From Holophagaceae bacterium (GTDB taxonomy: Bacteria; Acidobacteriota; Holophagae; Holophagales; Holophagaceae): a DNA stretch of 61,687 nt. The stretch lies in the NCBI GenBank assembly GCA_025357545.1, contig JANXPB010000131.1:1-61687 (forward strand), read 5' to 3'. The notes under the pieces are model-generated. The model ran no database searches, was not told where the DNA came from, and saw only the letters and a program-made list of their open reading frames with translations. Both the position numbers and the translations under genes were made by a program. This document shows positions 58,385 through 61,687 of the stretch, in pieces (within the stretch, counting starts at the first letter, position 1; each line of letters starts with the position of its first letter).

Positions 58385-58497
58385 GCCCCACCTCCGCTTT
58401 GATGGAAGCACAAGGGTATCGGCCCGCACCCCATGGTTGACAGGGTGAAAAGTCGCGCTCGATGGAATAGGATCGGAACCACCCTTCTGGAGGCACT

Positions 58498-58872
58498 GTG
58501 GGACGGCTGATTCTGGCGGTCATCATCGGGTATATCGTGCTCGCCCTCCTGGTCATGGCAATCACGCCGGTGGTCTCTAAAATTTTATTGGGCACCGCCA
58601 CGCCCAGCGAACCGACGTCCCTTACCGGCCTGTACCTGTCCACGAATCTGGCCAGCGGCTTCTTGGCGGCGCTGGCCGGGGGCTACGTGGCAGCACTGGT
58701 AGGCCGGGGGCAAACCGCCGCCAGGATCCTCAGCGGCTTGGTATTGCTCGCTGGAATCGTCTTCGGCCTCCTTGCCAAAACCGGTCCTCAGCCCCAGTGG
58801 TACCTCCTGGTGCTCCCAATCCTGGGCGGAGCGGGAGTCTTCCTGGGCGGCTGGTTGCGCGGCGGGCCGTGA
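58498..58872 (+). CDS. Small four-helix membrane protein of unknown function
   Basis: A 124-residue protein with hydrophobic segments at about 4-24, 50-68, 76-93 and 101-119. It starts at GTG with GGAGG upstream. It is not recognised as a named family. Glycine-rich helices suggest a small integral membrane component. No operon partner is evident. Confidence 0.7.
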   Translation: MGRLILAVIIGYIVLALLVMAITPVVSKILLGTATPSEPTSLTGLYLSTNLASGFLAALAGGYVAALVGRGQTAARILSGLVLLAGIVFGLLAKTGPQPQWYLLVLPILGGAGVFLGGWLRGGP

Positions 58873-59055
58873 TCATCAGGGGTTTCACGGCTTCCTCTCC
58901 ACGGAGGGACGGACCGACCGCCGCAGACAGACCCCTGGTCGAAGGGCAGCCGATTTTTGCGCTCCGCTTAAAGGCAGAATCGACGGGCTGGCCCCGCCCA
59001 CGCGTGTTAATTTGAAAAGTCTCTCACCTGCACACAAATTCCATAGGGAGTTCGG

Positions 59056-59313
59056 ATGTTCCACCTGATTTGGAAATTCATCCTTGGCCTGATCATCGGC
59101 TTCGCGGCGCGCTTCCTGCTGCCGGGCCACGACCCCATCGGCTTCTGGATGACCGGCCTCGTGGGCGTGATCGGTTCCTTCGGTGGACATTTCCTCGCCA
59201 GCGCCGTGGGCTTGGAATCCGGCGAGAAGCCCAGCGGCAGGTTCTTCAGTGCCCTCATCAGCATCGCGGGGGCGGTCCTGCTGCTGCTCGCGCTGCGCTA
59301 CTTCCGGCACTAG
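59056..59313 (+). CDS. GlsB/YeaQ/YmgE family small membrane protein
   Basis: An 85-residue protein with three membrane helices. LGLIIGFAARFLLPGHDPIGFWMTGLVGVIGSFGGHFLA (residues 10-48) matches the transglycosylase-associated family motif with GxxAR and G-x-x-GxxGxxxG. These are stress-related small membrane proteins of unclear biochemistry. GGGAG lies before the ATG. The DUF4126 gene follows after 15 bases. Confidence 0.85.
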   Translation: MFHLIWKFILGLIIGFAARFLLPGHDPIGFWMTGLVGVIGSFGGHFLASAVGLESGEKPSGRFFSALISIAGAVLLLLALRYFRH

Positions 59314-59328
59314 GCGGCAAGGCTCCCC

Positions 59329-60300
59329 ATGGCGCCGCTCGCCACCCTCGCGGGCATCCTCGGCCTCTCCGTGGTGTCGGGGATCAACCTGTATCTCGCG
59401 GTCGTGACGGTAGGGCTGGCCGAGCGCTACCACTGGATCTCAGGGCTTCCATCGGAATTGCATGTGCTGGCCCATCCGGCAGTGCTCATCGCCGCGGGTC
59501 TGCTTTTCCTGATCGAGTTCTTCGCGGACAAGGTCCCCTTCGTCACGGTTCTCTGGGACGGCATTCATACGTTTGTGAGGCCCGCCGGTGGCGCGCTACT
59601 GGCCCTGGGCGCCGCCGGCAACCTCCACCCCACCGTCCAGGTCATCGCGATGCTCGCCGGAGGCACCATCGCCCTGGGCACCCACGGCTCCAAGATGGGC
59701 TTCCGACTGCTGGCCCACACGGCACCGGAACCCACCACCCATGGCCTCATCAGCCTGGCGGAAGACGTGGGCGTGGTCGGACTGCTGGCCCTGGCCTACA
59801 GCCATCCCTACGTGGCGATCCCCGTGCTGGTGGCGCTGATCTTCTCCATCGCCCTGATGCTGCCCCTGCTCTTTCGCGTCCTGCATTTCCTGCTGGCGGG
59901 CTTCGCGGGCCGGATCATGTCCTGGGTCCGGAGTGCCGGGCGCTACGAGGTTTCCGAATGGGCGGAGCTGGCGATCCTCGAGCTGGATTCCCGGGGCACC
60001 CAGCAGGTGGTGCGGGCCTTCGCCCGCAAGGTGAAGGGCGCCCCCCGGTTGAAGGACGGCTTCCTGGCCCACTTGGGCGGCCGCTGGCACTTTCTGCACC
60101 GGGGCCTGCTCAAAACCAAGTCCATCGCCATGGATGAGGGCGGCATCGACCCCCTGCGGGTGACCAAGGGCCTGCTTTGGGATTCCCTGGTCTTCCTGCG
60201 GGGGGGCAAGGCCCAGGTTTTCTTCTTGCCTAAGGATTGGGCCAGGGCCTTCCATGGCGAGGGTGGAAAACCGTCCCGAAACCTTAAAGAGGTGTTCTGA
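59329..60300 (+). CDS. DUF4126 domain membrane protein
   Basis: A 323-residue protein. Residues 1-185 have the DUF4126 pattern of short membrane helices with GLSVVSGINLYLAVVTVGLAERY, IEFFADKVPFVTVLWDGIHTFVRP, and LISLAEDVGVVGLLAL. The C-terminal 130 residues are soluble and look like a separate conserved region (LAILELDSRGTQQVVRAFARKVKG; HFLHRGLLKTKSIAMDEGG). Function is unknown. It is read after the GlsB-like gene. Confidence 0.8.
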   Translation: MAPLATLAGILGLSVVSGINLYLAVVTVGLAERYHWISGLPSELHVLAHPAVLIAAGLLFLIEFFADKVPFVTVLWDGIHTFVRPAGGALLALGAAGNLHPTVQVIAMLAGGTIALGTHGSKMGFRLLAHTAPEPTTHGLISLAEDVGVVGLLALAYSHPYVAIPVLVALIFSIALMLPLLFRVLHFLLAGFAGRIMSWVRSAGRYEVSEWAELAILELDSRGTQQVVRAFARKVKGAPRLKDGFLAHLGGRWHFLHRGLLKTKSIAMDEGGIDPLRVTKGLLWDSLVFLRGGKAQVFFLPKDWARAFHGEGGKPSRNLKEVF

Positions 60301-60377
60301 AGCGGGCGTCAAAATTCATCCATCGTCTTGCGAGGCTTCCTGCTAGGTTGATGGGATGCTGCCCCCTAGGAGTTCGG

Positions 60378-61529
60378 ATGGCCTTCCGCCTTTTTAGCCC
60401 CACAGCCCTGATGCTCGCGAGCCTCTCCGGCTTGGCCCAGACCCCGATTCCAGCCCCGGCTCCCGCTCCTCAGGCGTCCGGCACGCCCAGCGGCCCAGGT
60501 GCCGGTCCACGTGCCAACACGCCCGCCGAGGCCGAGCCCAAGCCCTACGACAAGGTCATCACGGCGGAATTCAAGACCCAGTCGGGCCTGTTCAAGGTCC
60601 ACCAGCACAAGGGCAAACTCTATTTCGAAATCCCGAAGGCCGATCTTGGCAAGGAGCTGCTGCTGGTGGCCACCGCCGTGAATACGCCCGTGGGCGTGGA
60701 CCACGCGGGCAAGGAGATCAATGACGAAGTGATCCGCTGGGTGGTGCAGGAGAACAAGGTCTACCTCACCCAGGTTTCCCACGCGGTGGTGTCGGATCCT
60801 GCCAAGCCCATCGCCGCGGCGGTGACCAACTCCAACCAGGACGCGATCCTCATGAGCTTCCCCGTGGAGGCCTTCGCCAAGGATGGTTCGCCGGTCATCG
60901 AAGTCACCAAGCTCTTCACCAATGAAGTGGGCGATTTCACCGCTCGCACGCTTCTCAACGCCCAAACGCTGGACGCGGGGCGCAGTTTCGTGGATCGGGT
61001 GAAGGCCTTCCCCGGCAACGTGCAGGTGGATGCGGTGCAGACTTACACCATGAGCGCCCTGCCGCCGGGGACGCCGCCGGTCCCCGGGATGCCCAGCCTT
61101 CCACCTAAAAGCGGTTCGGTGAAGGTGGCCTATTCCTTCGTGGCGCTCCCCGACAAGCCCATGCTGCCGAGGCTCATGGATGACCGCGTAGGCTACTTCT
61201 CCGTGCGCAACGTGGACTACGGGCGGGACGAGCACGAGGCCAAACGGCGCAGCTATATCACCCGCTGGAAGCTGGAAAAGAAGGATCCCAATGCGGCCTT
61301 AAGCGAGCCTGTGAAACCCATCGTCTGGTACATCGACAGCGCCACGCCGACCCAGTGGGTGCCCTACATCAAGAAAGGCGTGGAGGCCTGGAACGTGGCC
61401 TTCGAAGCTGCGGGTTTCAAGAATGCGGTGCAGGCCCGCAGCTTCCCCACCAAGGAACAGGATCCGCAATTCGACTCGAGCGATGTGCGCTACTCCATCA
61501 TCCGCTGGGTGCCCTCGCCCATCGCTGCG
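60378..61529 (+). pseudogene. DUF5117-type zinc metalloprotease, 3-prime truncated by a transposase fragment
   Basis: The frame starts at ATG 60378 with AGGAG six bases before. It has a signal peptide (MAFRLFSPTALMLASLSGLAQ), a proline-rich linker, then a DUF5117-like start (YDKVITAEFKTQSGLFKVHQHKGKLYFEIPKADLGKELLLVAT). The central region is VGYFSVRNVDYG and WYIDSATPTQWVPYIKKGVEAWNVAFEAAGF. Conserved family sequence stops at VRYSIIRWVPSPIA, about codon 382. The expected HExxH zinc site, which comes later in the family, is missing. From about 61525 the same frame continues as transposase-like protein. The whole gene would normally be over 750 residues. The truncation may be a real insertion or recombination, or an assembly join. 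Confidence 0.7.
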
Positions 61530-61687
61530 ACCCTGCACGCGATTCACTACCACGAAGAGCGAAACCACCAAGGCCGAGGCAATGAGATTTTGTTCCCCAA
61601 CCTGCTTGCACAATCACCCAAACGAAATGGCAAGGTACGATGCCGTGAACGCCTTGGCGGACTTCTCAAGTATTACCACCAAGCCGC
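61526..61687 (+). mobile_element. 3-prime fragment of an integrase-core (rve) transposase gene
   Basis: The plus-strand frame reads LHAIHYHEERNHQGRGNEIL, then RCRERLGGLLKYYHQAA to the window end. HYHxERNHQGLGN and the GGLLKYYH ending are typical of the C-terminus of integrase-core transposases of the IS3/IS481-related kind. It is fused in frame with the truncated protease. Composition also changes here to lower G+C. No stop is reached before the edge, and no inverted terminal repeat is visible. Confidence 0.65.

Noticed and set aside
60366-61235. Minus-strand open frame of 289 codons
   Set aside because: Antisense to the protease gene, which has a signal peptide, a ribosome-binding site and family motifs.

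Overview
The window reads as a high-G+C, Gram-negative anaerobe or facultative anaerobe. LpxD, Lgt, a CbcL-like multihaem cytochrome fusion, a HybA/HybB-type quinone module and a complete leucine/isoleucine/valine block together suggest an Acidobacteriota relative of the Geothrix/Holophaga group. That assignment is inference from gene content; there is no rRNA or complete tRNA gene here. The odd length and the repeats at both edges (a tandem repeat at 1-290, a transposase fragment at 61530-61687) look like a contig broken at repeats.

Layout. 1-2600: a minus-strand set (comEA-like gene, pseudopilin, radC, four-helix-bundle gene) behind a very A+T-rich upstream region. 2600-7100: histidine phosphatase, serA plus a class V aminotransferase (serine pathway), and a receiver-PATAN regulator. 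7100-16900: envelope and housekeeping genes (glycosidase-like protein, CorC/HlyC protein, acyltransferase-like membrane protein, APC permease, comF, acpS, GNAT, omega-amidase, aminotransferase). 16900-30800: a long minus-strand branched-chain amino-acid block, in transcription order leuA-leuC-leuD-leuB, attenuator leader, ilvD-ilvB-ilvN-ilvC-ilvE and a threonine dehydratase-like gene. A LysR regulator diverges from leuA. 31800-44000: hrpB, lpxD, lgt, an RluA-type synthase and small enzymes of mixed function. 44100-53100: an electron-transfer locus: 11-haem cytochrome c/b fusion, NapC-like hexahaem protein, small monohaem cytochrome, four-cluster Fe-S protein, HybB/NrfD quinone protein, haem-bearing sensor kinase, and a membrane-tethered receiver fused to a GcvH-like domain. 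53100-end: NAT, VOC protein, acyl-CoA synthetase, phosphoesterase lipoprotein, DinB, small membrane proteins and a metalloprotease cut short.

How the parts work together. The electron-transfer locus looks like a quinol-to-periplasm electron exit with its own redox-sensing two-component pair; the regulator has no DNA-binding domain and ends in a GcvH fold without the lipoyl lysine. The ilv half of the amino-acid block is led by a 43-residue leader peptide with a Val-Val-Leu-Val-Val-Val-Ile-Ile run, followed by mutually exclusive antiterminator and terminator pairings: classical attenuation. ilvD carries a sharply bounded A+T-rich patch of about 36 codons. Many gaps between biosynthetic genes hold elements bounded by inverted arrays of short repeated words, three of which share one GC-rich core with different word tails.
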